A stretch of 64,000 nucleotides of DNA from Macrococcus sp. DPC7161 (GCF_004117835.1 NZ_SDSC01000007.1:1-64000); one strand, 5' to 3'; shown: positions 12,069-20,995, numbered from the stretch's first letter. Made by a program: numbers and translations. The notes: a model not told the origin generated them from the sequence alone.

Positions 12069-13292
12069 ATGCCTTTTTCAATACGCAATCGCGAAAAGAG
12101 ACCGTTATTAGAACGCATTGACTGGTGGCTAATCATTATAGTGATTGCATTTTTAGCAATCAGTGTGAGTATTATTTCATCAGCGATGACAGGTGGACAA
12201 TATTCGACCAATTTCGCAATTAGACAAGTTTTTTATTATATTTTAGGTTTTGGTATTGCATTATTTATAATGCTACTTAGTCCAAAGTTCTTACTAAAAT
12301 GGACATATGTCTTTTATTTCATAGGCAACATTTTATTACTTGGACTACTCGTATTACCCGACTCATCATTTACACCAGTAATCAATGGTGCAAAAAGTTG
12401 GTATGTCTTTTTCGGTTTATTAAGTATCCAACCCTCTGAGTTTATGAAAATCATATTAATGTTAACTTTGAGCAAAGTGGTTTATGATCATAATCGCTTT
12501 ACTTATTATAAATCGATGCAAACAGATTTAATGCTCCTTCTTAAAATAGCGTTTGTTTCAAGTTTACCTATGTTATTGATCTTATTACAAAATGACTTAG
12601 GAACTACACTTGTATTACTTGCTATTATATTAGGGATTGTTATTGTATCAGGTGTAACATGGCGCATTTTAGCACCTTTCTTAATTACAATGTTTGTCAT
12701 CGGTAGTAGCATTATTTTAACCATCATCTATAAACCGGCTTTGATTGAAAAAACACTAGGCATACAGACGTATCAACTCGGCCGTATCAATTCTTGGTTA
12801 AATCCAGCACAATATTCCGATGGCGAAGGCTTTCACTTAATGGAATCAATGAAAGCAATTGGTTCAGGTGGATTGTTTGGTAAAGGATTTAAAGGTGGAG
12901 AAGTTTACATTCCTGAAAACCATACTGACTTTATCTTCTCAGTCATTGGTGAAGAATTTGGCTTTATCGGTGCCATTTTAATATTAATCTTGTTTTTAGC
13001 TTTATTTACACATTTATTTAAACTTGCACAATATGCAGAGCACCCATTTAGTACAGTATTTTTAATTGGATTTATTAGTATGATTGTCTTCCATGTCTTC
13101 CAAAATATCGGTATGACGATTCAACTTGTGCCAATTACGGGTATCCCACTACCATTTATAAGTTACGGTGGTAGTGCACTTTGGGCAGTGATGTGTGGTA
13201 TTGGCGTTGCTTTATCGATATTCTATCACTCAAGTAATTACGACAACATCAAAATTCAGCCGCTACATAAGCAAATTAAATTTAAAAAATAA
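12069..13292 (+). CDS. rodA: SEDS family peptidoglycan glycosyltransferase RodA
   Basis: 407 aa polytopic membrane protein of the FtsW/RodA/SpoVE family with about 10 hydrophobic segments. The SEDS signature near the C-terminus is visible (GIPLPFISYGGSALWAV). The ATG at 12069 with AGGAG 7 nt upstream is preferred over an upstream in-frame start. The position beside ddl-murF matches S. aureus rodA, so RodA is favoured over FtsW. It is divergent from ddl, with a -10 TATAAT at 12031-12036. Confidence 0.92.
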   Translation: MPFSIRNREKRPLLERIDWWLIIIVIAFLAISVSIISSAMTGGQYSTNFAIRQVFYYILGFGIALFIMLLSPKFLLKWTYVFYFIGNILLLGLLVLPDSSFTPVINGAKSWYVFFGLLSIQPSEFMKIILMLTLSKVVYDHNRFTYYKSMQTDLMLLLKIAFVSSLPMLLILLQNDLGTTLVLLAIILGIVIVSGVTWRILAPFLITMFVIGSSIILTIIYKPALIEKTLGIQTYQLGRINSWLNPAQYSDGEGFHLMESMKAIGSGGLFGKGFKGGEVYIPENHTDFIFSVIGEEFGFIGAILILILFLALFTHLFKLAQYAEHPFSTVFLIGFISMIVFHVFQNIGMTIQLVPITGIPLPFISYGGSALWAVMCGIGVALSIFYHSSNYDNIKIQPLHKQIKFKK

Positions 13293-13378
13293 AAATAAAA
13301 ATAAAATACTGTAAAAAATAAAAATAAAAATAAAATACTGTAAAAAATAAAAATAAAAATAAAATACTGTAAAAAATA
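13284..13378. repeat. 29-bp A-rich tandem repeat, three copies
   Basis: Three consecutive copies of a 29-bp unit (TACTGTAAAAAATAAAAATA plus nine bases). The TACTGT landmarks lie at 13307, 13336 and 13365. It starts over the rodA stop codon and ends before the rodA terminator, so it sits in the 3' UTR. Probably a slippage-prone minisatellite. Confidence 0.9.
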
Positions 13379-13392
13379 ATCACGAAAAAAAC

Positions 13393-13434
13393 AAAAAGCA
13401 CTTGAAATGTTTTAGACATTTTAAGTGCTTTTTT
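13393..13434 (+). terminator. Terminator of rodA
   Basis: The stem AAAAAGCACTT..AAATGT pairs with ACATTT.AAGTGCTTTTTT, followed by a T-run. It is convergent with the small gene at 13468. Confidence 0.85.
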
Positions 13435-13467
13435 ATACTCAATTAATAAATTCATTGCTTCTATGAA

Positions 13468-13602
13468 TTATTTTAACTTTGCAGGCGCAACATGTGGTAA
13501 TGTACGCATTGCATCTAATCTAGATTTAGTTATTGAAATATTTACACCGAGCGATGAAAGCAAATTCACTACGTTTTTCAACTTTTCAGGTCTTTTCTCC
13601 AT
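13468..13602 (-). CDS. Small hypothetical protein (44 aa)
   Basis: A 44-aa basic protein beginning MEKRPEKLKNVVN and ending HVAPAKLK. GGAG lies about 8 nt before the ATG. There is no membrane segment or cysteine. The family was not recognised. A real gene is supported by the ribosome binding site, an amphipathic helical composition, and its placement between the rodA terminator and the copper genes. Function unknown. Confidence 0.65.
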   Translation of the reverse strand: MEKRPEKLKNVVNLLSSLGVNISITKSRLDAMRTLPHVAPAKLK

Positions 13603-13713
13603 AATATCGCTCCAATCTTCTTAATACCTATATTCTACTTTAATTCAATATAGAAATCTATAGGCCTTGAGACTTATTTGTGTAAATTTTTTGAAAACTG
13701 ATTATTAAGATTG

Positions 13714-13911
13714 TTAAATGATTACGTCAAAACCGATATCTTCGACTGCCGCTTTAACAGCTTCTATTTGATCATTTTCCATTTGAAGTGTTAATGTACC
13801 TTGTTCTAAATCGACTTTACCTTGAACACCTTCAATACCATTTGCCGCTTCTTCTACACTAGCTTTACAATGATTACATGTCATACCTTCAACTTTAATT
13901 ACTTTTTCCAT
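13714..13911 (-). CDS. copZ: Copper chaperone CopZ
   Basis: 65 aa heavy-metal-associated domain with the copper-binding motif MTCNHC near residue 10. The start at 13911 (AAAGGA 8 nt upstream) matches the family; the longer ORF adds three residues. It delivers Cu(I) in the cytoplasm, normally to the CopA ATPase, which is not in this window. It lies 5 nt after csoR and should be under the CsoR operator at 14228-14246. Confidence 0.95.
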   Translation of the reverse strand: MEKVIKVEGMTCNHCKASVEEAANGIEGVQGKVDLEQGTLTLQMENDQIEAVKAAVEDIGFDVII

Positions 13912-13916
13912 TTGAA

Positions 13917-14189
13917 TCATCCTTTCATTCTTTTAAATGTTTTTAGTAATTCTTCCATTGCTTGTTCTGTTTCATTGTGATTAATTTTATCTACAATACA
14001 AGTCTTCATATGTTGCTCTAACAACAAATGACTGACCGAATTTAAAGCTTGTCTTGTTGCAGCAATTTGCGTTAATACATCATCACAATAAACATCTTCT
14101 TGTATCATTCGGTTAATCGCTCTGACTTGACCTTCGATACGATTCAATCTTGTTTGAAGATTTTTTTTAGTTGCTAAATCCGCTGTCAT
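13917..14189 (-). CDS. csoR: Copper-sensing repressor CsoR
   Basis: 90 aa DUF156/CsoR family. With the ATG at 14189 (GGAGG 7 nt upstream) the Cu(I) ligands fall at C35, H60 and C64, the canonical Cys-His-Cys set. This distinguishes it from FrmR/RcnR-type relatives and fixes the start. It represses its own csoR-copZ operon and is released by Cu(I). Confidence 0.96.
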   Translation of the reverse strand: MTADLATKKNLQTRLNRIEGQVRAINRMIQEDVYCDDVLTQIAATRQALNSVSHLLLEQHMKTCIVDKINHNETEQAMEELLKTFKRMKG

Positions 14190-14223
14190 CGTATACCTCC
14201 ACAACAGTCGTTTTAATAAATAC

Positions 14224-14252
14224 ATTCTATACCCTATAAGGGTATATGTCAA
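14224..14252 (-). promoter_or_regulatory. csoR promoter with embedded CsoR operator
   Basis: On the minus strand there is a -35 TTGACA (14247-14252), a 17-nt spacer and a -10 TAGAAT (14224-14229). The spacer is occupied by the inverted repeat TATACCCTTATAGGGTATA, which resembles CsoR operators. Binding would block polymerase directly. Confidence 0.88.
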
Positions 14253-14301
14253 ACTGCCTTAAATATGATTATCATGTATAATAAATAAAAAGGAGGTTTA
14301 T

Positions 14302-15777
14302 ATGGATATATTTCAACTTATTGATTTCTATAATATTTCATCTGTTTTATTCTTTTTAGGATTTATTATCAACCTCTTTTTAGCCTTTGTCATTATATTT
14401 ATGGAAAGAAGACAAGCAGGTTCAACTTGGGCATGGCTATTTGTCTTATTCTTTTTACCGATTATCGGCTTTATCGCCTATTTATTATTCGGTAGACAAA
14501 TTTGGCGACAAGATATTTTTAAACTCGATGAACAAGATAAAGTCGGTCTTGAACATATCGTTAATGAGCAAATAGAAGCACTAGATAAGAATGAACTTAA
14601 AGGTCATTCTTTAGAACTTTCTAAACATCAAGATTTAATTCGCATGCTATTAAACAACAATGCTTCTTTCTTAACAACAGACAATAAAATAACCATTCTC
14701 ACAGATGGTCGTAAAAAGTTTGATAGTTTATTACATGATATAAAAAATGCTAAAGATCATATACACATTCAATATTATATTTTTAAACGTGATGGGATTG
14801 GTAAAGAAATCATCGATGCTTTAGAAGAAAAGTTAAAAGAAGGCGTAGAAGTACGAATGCTCTATGATGATATCGGGTCAAGAACATTAACATTATCTCG
14901 TTTTAAAGACTTTAAAGCATTAGGTGGCCAAGTAGAAGCATTCTTTAAGTCTAGTCTCCCATTAATCAATTTAAGGATGAACAACCGAAACCACCGTAAG
15001 ATTGTTGTTATCGACGGAAAGATTGGGTATATTGGTGGCTTTAATGTCGGTGATGAATATTTAGGTTTAGACAAACGATTTGGTTATTGGCGTGACACAC
15101 ATCTCAAAATCGAAGGCGATGCGGTAAATGCATTACAACTTCGATTTATGATGGATTGGAACTCACAATTCAATCGTAATAATTTACATTACGAAGAGAA
15201 ATTCTTCCCAGATGTTCATTCGCAAGGTGATATTGGCGTACAAATATCTTCAAGCGGCCCAGATTCAACAGAACAACACATTAAATATGGTTATTTAAAA
15301 ATGATTACCAGTGCCAAAAAATCGATTTACATTCAAACACCTTACTTCATTCCAGACGACTCATTACTTGATGCGATTAAAATCGCTGCAATGACAGGTG
15401 TTGAAGTGAACATTATGATACCGAATAAACCCGATCACCCATTTGTATACTGGGCAACTTATTCAAACGTTGGTATCTTATTAGAATATGGCTGTAACAT
15501 TTATATTTATGAACAAGGATTTATTCATACGAAAATGGTCCTAATTGATGATGAAGTTGCAAGTGTTGGTACAGCAAATATGGACTTTAGAAGTTTTGAT
15601 TTAAACTTTGAAGTCAATGCATTTATATATGATGCCAAAGTCGCAACAGAACTAAAGAATACATTTTTAGAAGATATTAAAGTCTCATCGCAATTAACTA
15701 CTGAAATTTATGAATCTCGTGTATTATGGATAAAAATAAAAGAAGCTATAGCAAGATTGATTTCACCAATCTTATAA
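14302..15777 (+). CDS. cls: Cardiolipin synthase
   Basis: 491 aa PLD-superfamily membrane enzyme that condenses two phosphatidylglycerols into cardiolipin. Two N-terminal membrane segments (about residues 10-35 and 42-62) precede two HKD motifs: [16 protein letters not shown] and [20 protein letters not shown]. Ribosome binding site AGGAGG 5 nt upstream. Single gene with its own terminator. Staphylococci usually have two cls genes; the position near the rodA and copper genes resembles S. aureus cls2. Confidence 0.95.
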   Translation: MDIFQLIDFYNISSVLFFLGFIINLFLAFVIIFMERRQAGSTWAWLFVLFFLPIIGFIAYLLFGRQIWRQDIFKLDEQDKVGLEHIVNEQIEALDKNELKGHSLELSKHQDLIRMLLNNNASFLTTDNKITILTDGRKKFDSLLHDIKNAKDHIHIQYYIFKRDGIGKEIIDALEEKLKEGVEVRMLYDDIGSRTLTLSRFKDFKALGGQVEAFFKSSLPLINLRMNNRNHRKIVVIDGKIGYIGGFNVGDEYLGLDKRFGYWRDTHLKIEGDAVNALQLRFMMDWNSQFNRNNLHYEEKFFPDVHSQGDIGVQISSSGPDSTEQHIKYGYLKMITSAKKSIYIQTPYFIPDDSLLDAIKIAAMTGVEVNIMIPNKPDHPFVYWATYSNVGILLEYGCNIYIYEQGFIHTKMVLIDDEVASVGTANMDFRSFDLNFEVNAFIYDAKVATELKNTFLEDIKVSSQLTTEIYESRVLWIKIKEAIARLISPIL

Positions 15778-15783
15778 TCACCT

Positions 15784-15824
15784 AAAAAGGGATTGAGCCA
15801 ATAATATCGACTCAATCCCTTTAA
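15784..15824 (+). terminator. Terminator of cls
   Basis: The stem AAAGGGATTGAG/CTCAATCCCTTT has a 13-nt loop and a T-rich 3' flank. It may work for the convergent small gene as well. Confidence 0.85.
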
Positions 15825-15853
15825 GATTTTATTCATTTTCTTAAATTTATATA

Positions 15854-15976
15854 TTATAAATGAAAGAATACAAAATCTGCTGCAATATTTAAGAAAAATA
15901 GTGAATGTAAAGCGAGATAAGAAAAACCAATCATCTTTTGTTTTTTAGTTAATTCAAAACGATATGATAGATTCAT
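15854..15976 (-). CDS. Small membrane protein (40 aa)
   Basis: 40 aa, starting MNLSYRFELTKKQK. A single hydrophobic segment follows (residues 16-39, rich in F, L and A) and ends FVFFHL. The ATG at 15976 has AAGGGG 9 nt upstream; an in-frame ATG 9 nt earlier abuts that site and is less likely. No family was recognised. It lies between convergent cls and divergent HD-hydrolase genes. Confidence 0.55.
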   Translation of the reverse strand: MNLSYRFELTKKQKMIGFSYLALHSLFFLNIAADFVFFHL

Positions 15977-16077
15977 AAATAACATCCCCTTAGTTTTAAG
16001 AATTTTCTGATAATTTATAGATTTATTATACCACCACTTTAAAAAATGTAAACATAAAAGAAAGGAATTTTTCACAA

Positions 16078-16716
16078 ATGACAAATAACATGATTAAACA
16101 AGCTGAAGACTATGTGAAAGTACTATTAGAAAAAGAACGTTCAGGACATGATTATTATCATATTGAACGTGTAAGAAAACTTGCTTTATATATTGCTAAA
16201 AAAGAAAAAGCCAACTTATTTATAGTAGAAATGGCTGCATTACTACATGATACTGTTGATGAGAAATTATTTGATGAAGAAACTGCTTATGCAAATTTAG
16301 AACTATTCTTTAATCAAATCGAATTACCTCAAAAAGACCGAGAAGCAATCATACATATATTAAAATATATGAGCTTTAAAGGTGGTATTAATGAAGGGAA
16401 ATTAAAATCTCTTGAAGGACATATTGTTCAAGATGCAGATCGATTAGATGCTTTAGGTGCGATTGGTATTGCACGTACATTTCAGTTTGCTGGCAAATTC
16501 GGTGAAGCGATGTATGACCCTAACATTAAAGTGCGAGAAGATTTAACTAAAACATATCGTGAACCATCAACAGCGATTAATCATTTCTATGAAAAACTAT
16601 TCAAATTAAAAGACTTAATGAATACAACAACAGGTAAGCAACTCGCTGAAGAAAAACATGCTTATATGGAGCAATTTATAGAGATGTTTTTTCACGAGTG
16701 GAATGGCATAAAATAA
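16078..16716 (+). CDS. HD-domain phosphohydrolase
   Basis: 212 aa, HD superfamily. Metal ligands are visible in HDYYHIERV (H28), the HD pair in ALLHDTVDEKLF (H57-D58) and a later QDADRLDALG aspartate. The length and motifs fit YedJ/YpgQ-like hydrolases, which act on nucleotides or related phosphates. The substrate is not predictable here. Monocistronic, with a strong terminator after it. Confidence 0.85.
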   Translation: MTNNMIKQAEDYVKVLLEKERSGHDYYHIERVRKLALYIAKKEKANLFIVEMAALLHDTVDEKLFDEETAYANLELFFNQIELPQKDREAIIHILKYMSFKGGINEGKLKSLEGHIVQDADRLDALGAIGIARTFQFAGKFGEAMYDPNIKVREDLTKTYREPSTAINHFYEKLFKLKDLMNTTTGKQLAEEKHAYMEQFIEMFFHEWNGIK

Positions 16717-16746
16717 AGGCTAGGACAAATGTCCTAGCCTTTATTT
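16711..16746. terminator. Strong bidirectional terminator after the HD hydrolase gene
   Basis: A 16-bp nearly perfect stem (AAATAAAGGCTAGGAC and its complement) with an AAAT loop and A/T tails on both sides. Confidence 0.88.
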
Positions 16747-16803
16747 TATGCGGTTGAGTACAAAGTAATTGTTACCTAATGATAAAGAGACTAAACGGCG
16801 GAA

Positions 16804-16900
16804 CATAAGTTGCCACTACAACAAAAACCGAACAAAAACGATAAATCAAAAAGCGATTTATACGTTTTGTCCGGTTTTTGCTTGTGGCAGAACACTTATG
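16804..16900. repeat. Long imperfect inverted repeat
   Basis: The left arm (16804-16847, starting CATAAGTTGCCAC, ending ATAAATC) is complementary with small gaps to the right arm (16854-16900, starting GATTTATACG, ending CACTTATG). The hairpin of about 45 bp lies downstream of both convergent genes. It could be a 3' UTR structure of yidC or a remnant of a small palindromic element. No coding capacity. Confidence 0.75.
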
Positions 16901-16917
16901 TCCCAGCCTCTATGTTT

Positions 16918-17772
16918 TTATTTTCTTTTTTTCTTTTTTGGTGCTACTTTCGTATTCTTACGTTGTGCAGCTTCTTCTCGTTCATGCGCTTCAATCATTG
17001 GTGCTAATTCTTCGTGTACTTTCTTACTATAGAACTTATTCCCTAACCATGTTTGGAATACTAAGAACGCGCCACCTACTGCCCAATATAATGGTAATGC
17101 AGCAGGAGCTATTGCTGACATCCAAACGATCATAATTGGTGAGATGAACATCATCATTTTCATTTGTTGTTTTTGTTCATCCGGAATATTTTGCATTGAT
17201 ACATAAGCTTGTACTGCATAAACAATACCCGCAATGACTGTTAATGCGATATCTGTTTTTGTTAAATCAAACCATAAGAAGTGTGGGTATTTTGTAATAC
17301 CGCCTTCTGTAGGATATTTTAATACATAGAATAAACCAGTAACGATTGGCAATTGAATTAACAATGGTAAACATCCCATGTTTAATGGGTTAATACCGTT
17401 ATCTTTATATAATGCCATCATATCTTGTTGTGCTTGCATTTTTTCTTCTTGTGTACGAGCACGCTTCGTACGTTCTTGAATTTCTGTTAATTGTGGCTTA
17501 ATTAAAGCCATTTTTTCTTTCATGATACTTTGGTTCTTGTATGTTCTCATCATAAATGGGAACAACGCTAAACGTACAATTAAAGTAATTGCAATGATTG
17601 CTAAACCGTAATTGTGGCCCATGTTTGATCCTAACCAATGAATTAATTGGTCTAAAGGATGTACAAACGTATCATAGAAGAAACCTTTACGATTTTCTTG
17701 TTTTGAATAATCACAACCTGCTAAGAATACTGTAATCCCTAGAAGCAGTGGCAACAATGCCTTATTTTTCAT
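16918..17772 (-). CDS. yidC: Membrane protein insertase YidC (lipoprotein form)
   Basis: 284 aa YidC/OxaA family. A lipoprotein signal peptide ends in FLAGC (lipidated C20). Five later hydrophobic segments and a basic C-terminal tail (KKKKRK) follow. It inserts and folds membrane proteins such as the Fo c-subunit encoded in this window. The basic tail and length match the Gram-positive SpoIIIJ/YidC1 type. Confidence 0.95.
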   Translation of the reverse strand: MKNKALLPLLLGITVFLAGCDYSKQENRKGFFYDTFVHPLDQLIHWLGSNMGHNYGLAIIAITLIVRLALFPFMMRTYKNQSIMKEKMALIKPQLTEIQERTKRARTQEEKMQAQQDMMALYKDNGINPLNMGCLPLLIQLPIVTGLFYVLKYPTEGGITKYPHFLWFDLTKTDIALTVIAGIVYAVQAYVSMQNIPDEQKQQMKMMMFISPIMIVWMSAIAPAALPLYWAVGGAFLVFQTWLGNKFYSKKVHEELAPMIEAHEREEAAQRKNTKVAPKKKKRK

Positions 17773-17861
17773 TTCTTCACCTCAAAAATTTTATTCACAT
17801 AGAGGTAATTTTAACATATAAATGCACATACTTAAACTAATATTACAATATTGTCACGTAT

Positions 17862-18512
17862 TTATGATTGATAATACGCTTTATATGCTTCAACCACACT
17901 TTTAACATCATTAGCTTTTGTGATTGATGAAATGGTAGAAATACCATTTGCACCTGCTTTTAATATCATTTCACAATTTGTAGATGTAATACCACCAATT
18001 GCAACGATAGGAATGTGTTTATCATATAATCGCATTTTACGAATCAATTCAATACCACCCGGTTGTTTCGCATCACTTTTAGAACTTGTTTGATAAACAG
18101 GTCCAACCCCAATATAATCGACATGTGCTAAATCTGAATTATCATATTCTTGCAACGTACTTACTGATAATCCAATGATTTTGTCTTCAAAGTCATGGAT
18201 GATATTTTCAATTTTCTCATCATCTTGCCCTAGATGAATGCCATCTGCATCCACTGCTTTTGCAAGTTCAATATCATCATTCACAATAAATGGTACGTTG
18301 TATTTTTGACAAAGTGCTTTCACTTCTTTTGCAAGTGCAAGCTTTGCCTCACCAGTTAAGGCATTCTCACCTTTCTCGCGTAATTGAAAACAAGTTATGC
18401 CCGCTTCTAATGCTGATTGTAAAATGCTGATAAAAGCATCTTTTGAAGGTGTATCTTGTGTCCCTGCAATAAAATAAACCTTCAATATTGATTGATCAAA
18501 ATTTTGCTTCAT
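17862..18512 (-). CDS. thiE: Thiamine-phosphate synthase
   Basis: 216 aa TIM-barrel enzyme that joins HMP-PP and THZ-P to give thiamine phosphate. Motifs include QLREKG, FIVNDDIELA, HLGQDDE and the phosphate loops GVGPVYQTSSK and IVAIGGI. Last gene of the TPP-riboswitch operon tenA-thiD-thiM-thiE; 3 nt separate it from thiM. Confidence 0.97.
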   Translation of the reverse strand: MKQNFDQSILKVYFIAGTQDTPSKDAFISILQSALEAGITCFQLREKGENALTGEAKLALAKEVKALCQKYNVPFIVNDDIELAKAVDADGIHLGQDDEKIENIIHDFEDKIIGLSVSTLQEYDNSDLAHVDYIGVGPVYQTSSKSDAKQPGGIELIRKMRLYDKHIPIVAIGGITSTNCEMILKAGANGISTISSITKANDVKSVVEAYKAYYQS

Positions 18513-18515
18513 CCA

Positions 18516-19298
18516 CTACACTTCTTCCACTCTCTGATTCGCTACGATATCATCTTCAGTAATTTCATACAATTGATCAATTAAATGTACTGCAAAATGG
18601 CCCGGTAGCGTACCATTAGGTAACTTACATGCGAATTCACTCGCAACAGTATATGCTGCAAGTGCTTCAGTTAAGTCTTCTAATGTCGGTTTAACCTTAT
18701 TATATACAAAACTCGCAACAACTGCTCCTAATAAACATCCGCCACCTGTAACTTTTGTTAATAATGATGTGCCATTTTTCACTAAGGCAACACGATTATC
18801 TTGTACAATCGTATCTACTTCTCCTGTAATAACAATCGCTGAACCAAATATTTCATGTGCTCGTTTAGCAATTTCAACGTTATTTAAATCTGTTCTGCTA
18901 TCTGTCCCTTTCATTGTTGTTTCTTCTAAAAGGGCTAGAAGCTCACTTGCATTTCCTCTAATTACTGAAATATCAAAGTCATTCAATAAATTTAAACAAA
19001 ATTCTTTTCTAAATGATGATGCACCACTCGCTACTGGATCAAGTACAACGGGTACTTGATGCTTATTCGCATATTTAACCGCTTCACGCATATCTTCTAC
19101 TCTTGAAGGATGTAATGAACCGATATTGATTAACAATGCGCCAGCAACAGATAAAAATGCATCCATTTCTTCTTTCGCTTCTGCCATTGCTGGACTCGCA
19201 CCAAGTGCTAATAAGCCATTTGCAGTAAAGTTTTTTACGACATCATTAGTCATACAAATAATCAATGGGTTATCTTTTCTAATCTCATTTAATCTCAT
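18516..19298 (-). CDS. thiM: Hydroxyethylthiazole kinase
   Basis: 260 aa ribokinase-like ThiM that phosphorylates the thiazole moiety in salvage. The glycine-rich anion-hole motif TGGGCLLGAVVASF lies near the C-terminal half, and VVLDPVASGAS precedes it. It lies 2 nt after thiD. With ThiD and ThiE it completes salvage; no de novo thiC or thiG is present here. Confidence 0.97.
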   Translation of the reverse strand: MRLNEIRKDNPLIICMTNDVVKNFTANGLLALGASPAMAEAKEEMDAFLSVAGALLINIGSLHPSRVEDMREAVKYANKHQVPVVLDPVASGASSFRKEFCLNLLNDFDISVIRGNASELLALLEETTMKGTDSRTDLNNVEIAKRAHEIFGSAIVITGEVDTIVQDNRVALVKNGTSLLTKVTGGGCLLGAVVASFVYNKVKPTLEDLTEALAAYTVASEFACKLPNGTLPGHFAVHLIDQLYEITEDDIVANQRVEEV

Positions 19299-19300
19299 TT

Positions 19301-20095
19301 TTATTCCCCTTTAAATGCAAAGTGATTGACTGGACCTTGTCCATGCCCAAGTTCTGGTGTATGTTTAATCGCTAAATCCATATAACGTTTAGCTAGTCTT
19401 ACACTTTCTTCTATGGATTTACCTTTAGCAAGTTCTGACGTAATGACTGCAGAATATGTGCAACCTGTACCATGCGTATGTTTTGTATTATAGCGCTCAC
19501 CTGGTAATGTAAGCATTGTATCATTTAAAAATAAATAATCTGTTGCGTCCCCTTTTAAATGTCCACCTTTGATTAATACCGATTGTGAGCCGATTTCTTT
19601 TATAAATCGCTTGCCTGCTAATAACACATCGTCCATCGTTTCTACTTTCATTTCTAAAATTGTTTCTAACTCTGGAATATTCGGTGTTACAACAGTCGCT
19701 AAATCTAATAACTTAGTTCTGACAGCCATTTGTCCTTGTTTATCCAGTAGTGCATCACCACTTTTAGCAACCATTACTGGGTCAATAACATATGGCACCG
19801 TTTGAATATGCTTTTCGATATAAGGACGTACCACATCCATAACGTCACTACTCGCAAGCATCCCCGTTTTAACAGCATTCGGTACAATGTCTGAATAAAC
19901 ACTTTCTAATTGTGCTTCAATGACTTCTACCGGCTGATTAAATACTTGTTGTACCCCTAATGTATTTTGTGCAACGATACTTGTCACAACACTCATGCCG
20001 TAAACACTTCTTGACTGAAATACCTTTAAATCAACAGTTGTTCCAGCACCGCCCGTTGGATCTGTACCCGCAATAGATAATGCTGTATTAAACAT
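19301..20095 (-). CDS. thiD: Hydroxymethylpyrimidine (phosphate) kinase
   Basis: 264 aa ribokinase family. The N-terminus ALSIAGTDPTGGAG binds HMP, and the C-terminal HTHGTGCTYSAVI holds the catalytic anion hole. The start at 20095 (AAGGTG upstream) is preferred, because the longer ORF runs 23 nt into tenA. It makes HMP-PP for ThiE. Confidence 0.96.
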   Translation of the reverse strand: MFNTALSIAGTDPTGGAGTTVDLKVFQSRSVYGMSVVTSIVAQNTLGVQQVFNQPVEVIEAQLESVYSDIVPNAVKTGMLASSDVMDVVRPYIEKHIQTVPYVIDPVMVAKSGDALLDKQGQMAVRTKLLDLATVVTPNIPELETILEMKVETMDDVLLAGKRFIKEIGSQSVLIKGGHLKGDATDYLFLNDTMLTLPGERYNTKHTHGTGCTYSAVITSELAKGKSIEESVRLAKRYMDLAIKHTPELGHGQGPVNHFAFKGE

Positions 20096-20771
20096 ATTGT
20101 TCACCTTCAAACGACCATTTCTCTTGATCTACACTCATTTGGAAGAAATTGCGTTCATGCACACAGCTTTCTAAGAAATTTTTTCTTAAAATTTCTTTTT
20201 CTTCATCTGTCGCACGCTGTGCAAAATCATCCACCCATCGATCTAAATGATGCATCAATTCATCCATATTTTTCGTATAAAAATCAACCCAATCTTTTAA
20301 AGGATTACCCGTTAAGTCATGACGCTCAGTGATTTTTAACGCCAATTGTTGATAAACGTATGGACATGGTGCCATTGCACAAATTGTAAAACTAGCATCG
20401 CTATAATGATAAGCATTGTAATACATATGCTTAATATAATGATCACTAGAAGGATACCATGCACCGTTTTTAATAATATCTTGATAAGCTTCCCCAACAT
20501 AATCTGCCATTGTGTAATGTGCTGACACTTCGCCATTCATTACAAAATCAATTTGCTCTAATAAAAATCTTACATCTTCATCATCATTTAACTTTGGAAT
20601 AAGCAAAGCATAAATCTTTGCAAACTCATTCAAATAACGACTATCTGCTTGTAAATAATGGCGAATGGCTTCTTTGTCAATATCCCCTCTGATGACACCT
20701 TGTATAAAGTCATCTTGATAGATTTGTTCAATAATGACTTCTGCTTCTTTTTTTACTGATTCAATAAACAT
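20088..20771 (-). CDS. tenA: Aminopyrimidine aminohydrolase TenA
   Basis: 227 aa TenA/TENA_THI-4 helical enzyme that salvages the pyrimidine from degraded thiamine. The active-site cysteine region is visible (FTICAMAPCPYVYQQL), and the C-terminal Glu lies in FLESCVHERNFFQMS. First gene of the operon; it follows the TPP riboswitch and its terminator, with GGAGG before the ATG. Confidence 0.96.
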   Translation of the reverse strand: MFIESVKKEAEVIIEQIYQDDFIQGVIRGDIDKEAIRHYLQADSRYLNEFAKIYALLIPKLNDDEDVRFLLEQIDFVMNGEVSAHYTMADYVGEAYQDIIKNGAWYPSSDHYIKHMYYNAYHYSDASFTICAMAPCPYVYQQLALKITERHDLTGNPLKDWVDFYTKNMDELMHHLDRWVDDFAQRATDEEKEILRKNFLESCVHERNFFQMSVDQEKWSFEGEQYV

Positions 20772-20812
20772 AACTGCCTCCTAAAAAATGAATTCGTCAT
20801 TAAATTTATCCA

Positions 20813-20845
20813 CAAAAAAACCTATTTTCAGACAGAAAATAGGTT
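20813..20845 (-). terminator. Riboswitch-controlled terminator before tenA
   Basis: A perfect stem AACCTATTTTC/GAAAATAGGTT with a 5-nt loop and a T-run on the minus strand, between the TPP aptamer and tenA. It should form when TPP is bound. Confidence 0.92.
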
Positions 20846-20857
20846 AGCAAAGGTCCT

Positions 20858-20945
20858 AACACTACTTTCCTACGCTGGCATTATCCAGATCAGGTAAAGG
20901 GTTCGTGAAAACGTCTCAGCCAAATGGCACCCCTAGCAGTGAACA
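20858..20945 (-). ncRNA. TPP riboswitch (THI element)
   Basis: On the minus strand the conserved elements appear in order: GGGGTGCC, GGCTGAGA, ACCCTTTACCTGATCTGG and ATAATGCCAGCGTAGG(A)AAG. This is the TPP aptamer, placed upstream of tenA-thiD-thiM-thiE. With the adjacent terminator it gives transcriptional repression by thiamine pyrophosphate. Confidence 0.97.
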
Positions 20946-20964
20946 AATTTATTAACTTAATTTA

Positions 20965-20993
20965 AGTATAGAAAAGGTATATGAAATTTGCAA
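20965..20993 (-). promoter_or_regulatory. Promoter of the thiamine operon
   Basis: On the minus strand there is a -35 TTGCAA (20988-20993), a 17-nt spacer and a -10 TATACT (20965-20970), about 20 bp upstream of the TPP aptamer. Confidence 0.75.
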
Positions 20994-20995
20994 AT

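Noticed and set aside
16769-17032. Plus-strand ORFs over the yidC 3' end
   Set aside because: Phe-rich frames created by the Lys-rich yidC tail and the hairpin; no family or ribosome binding site.
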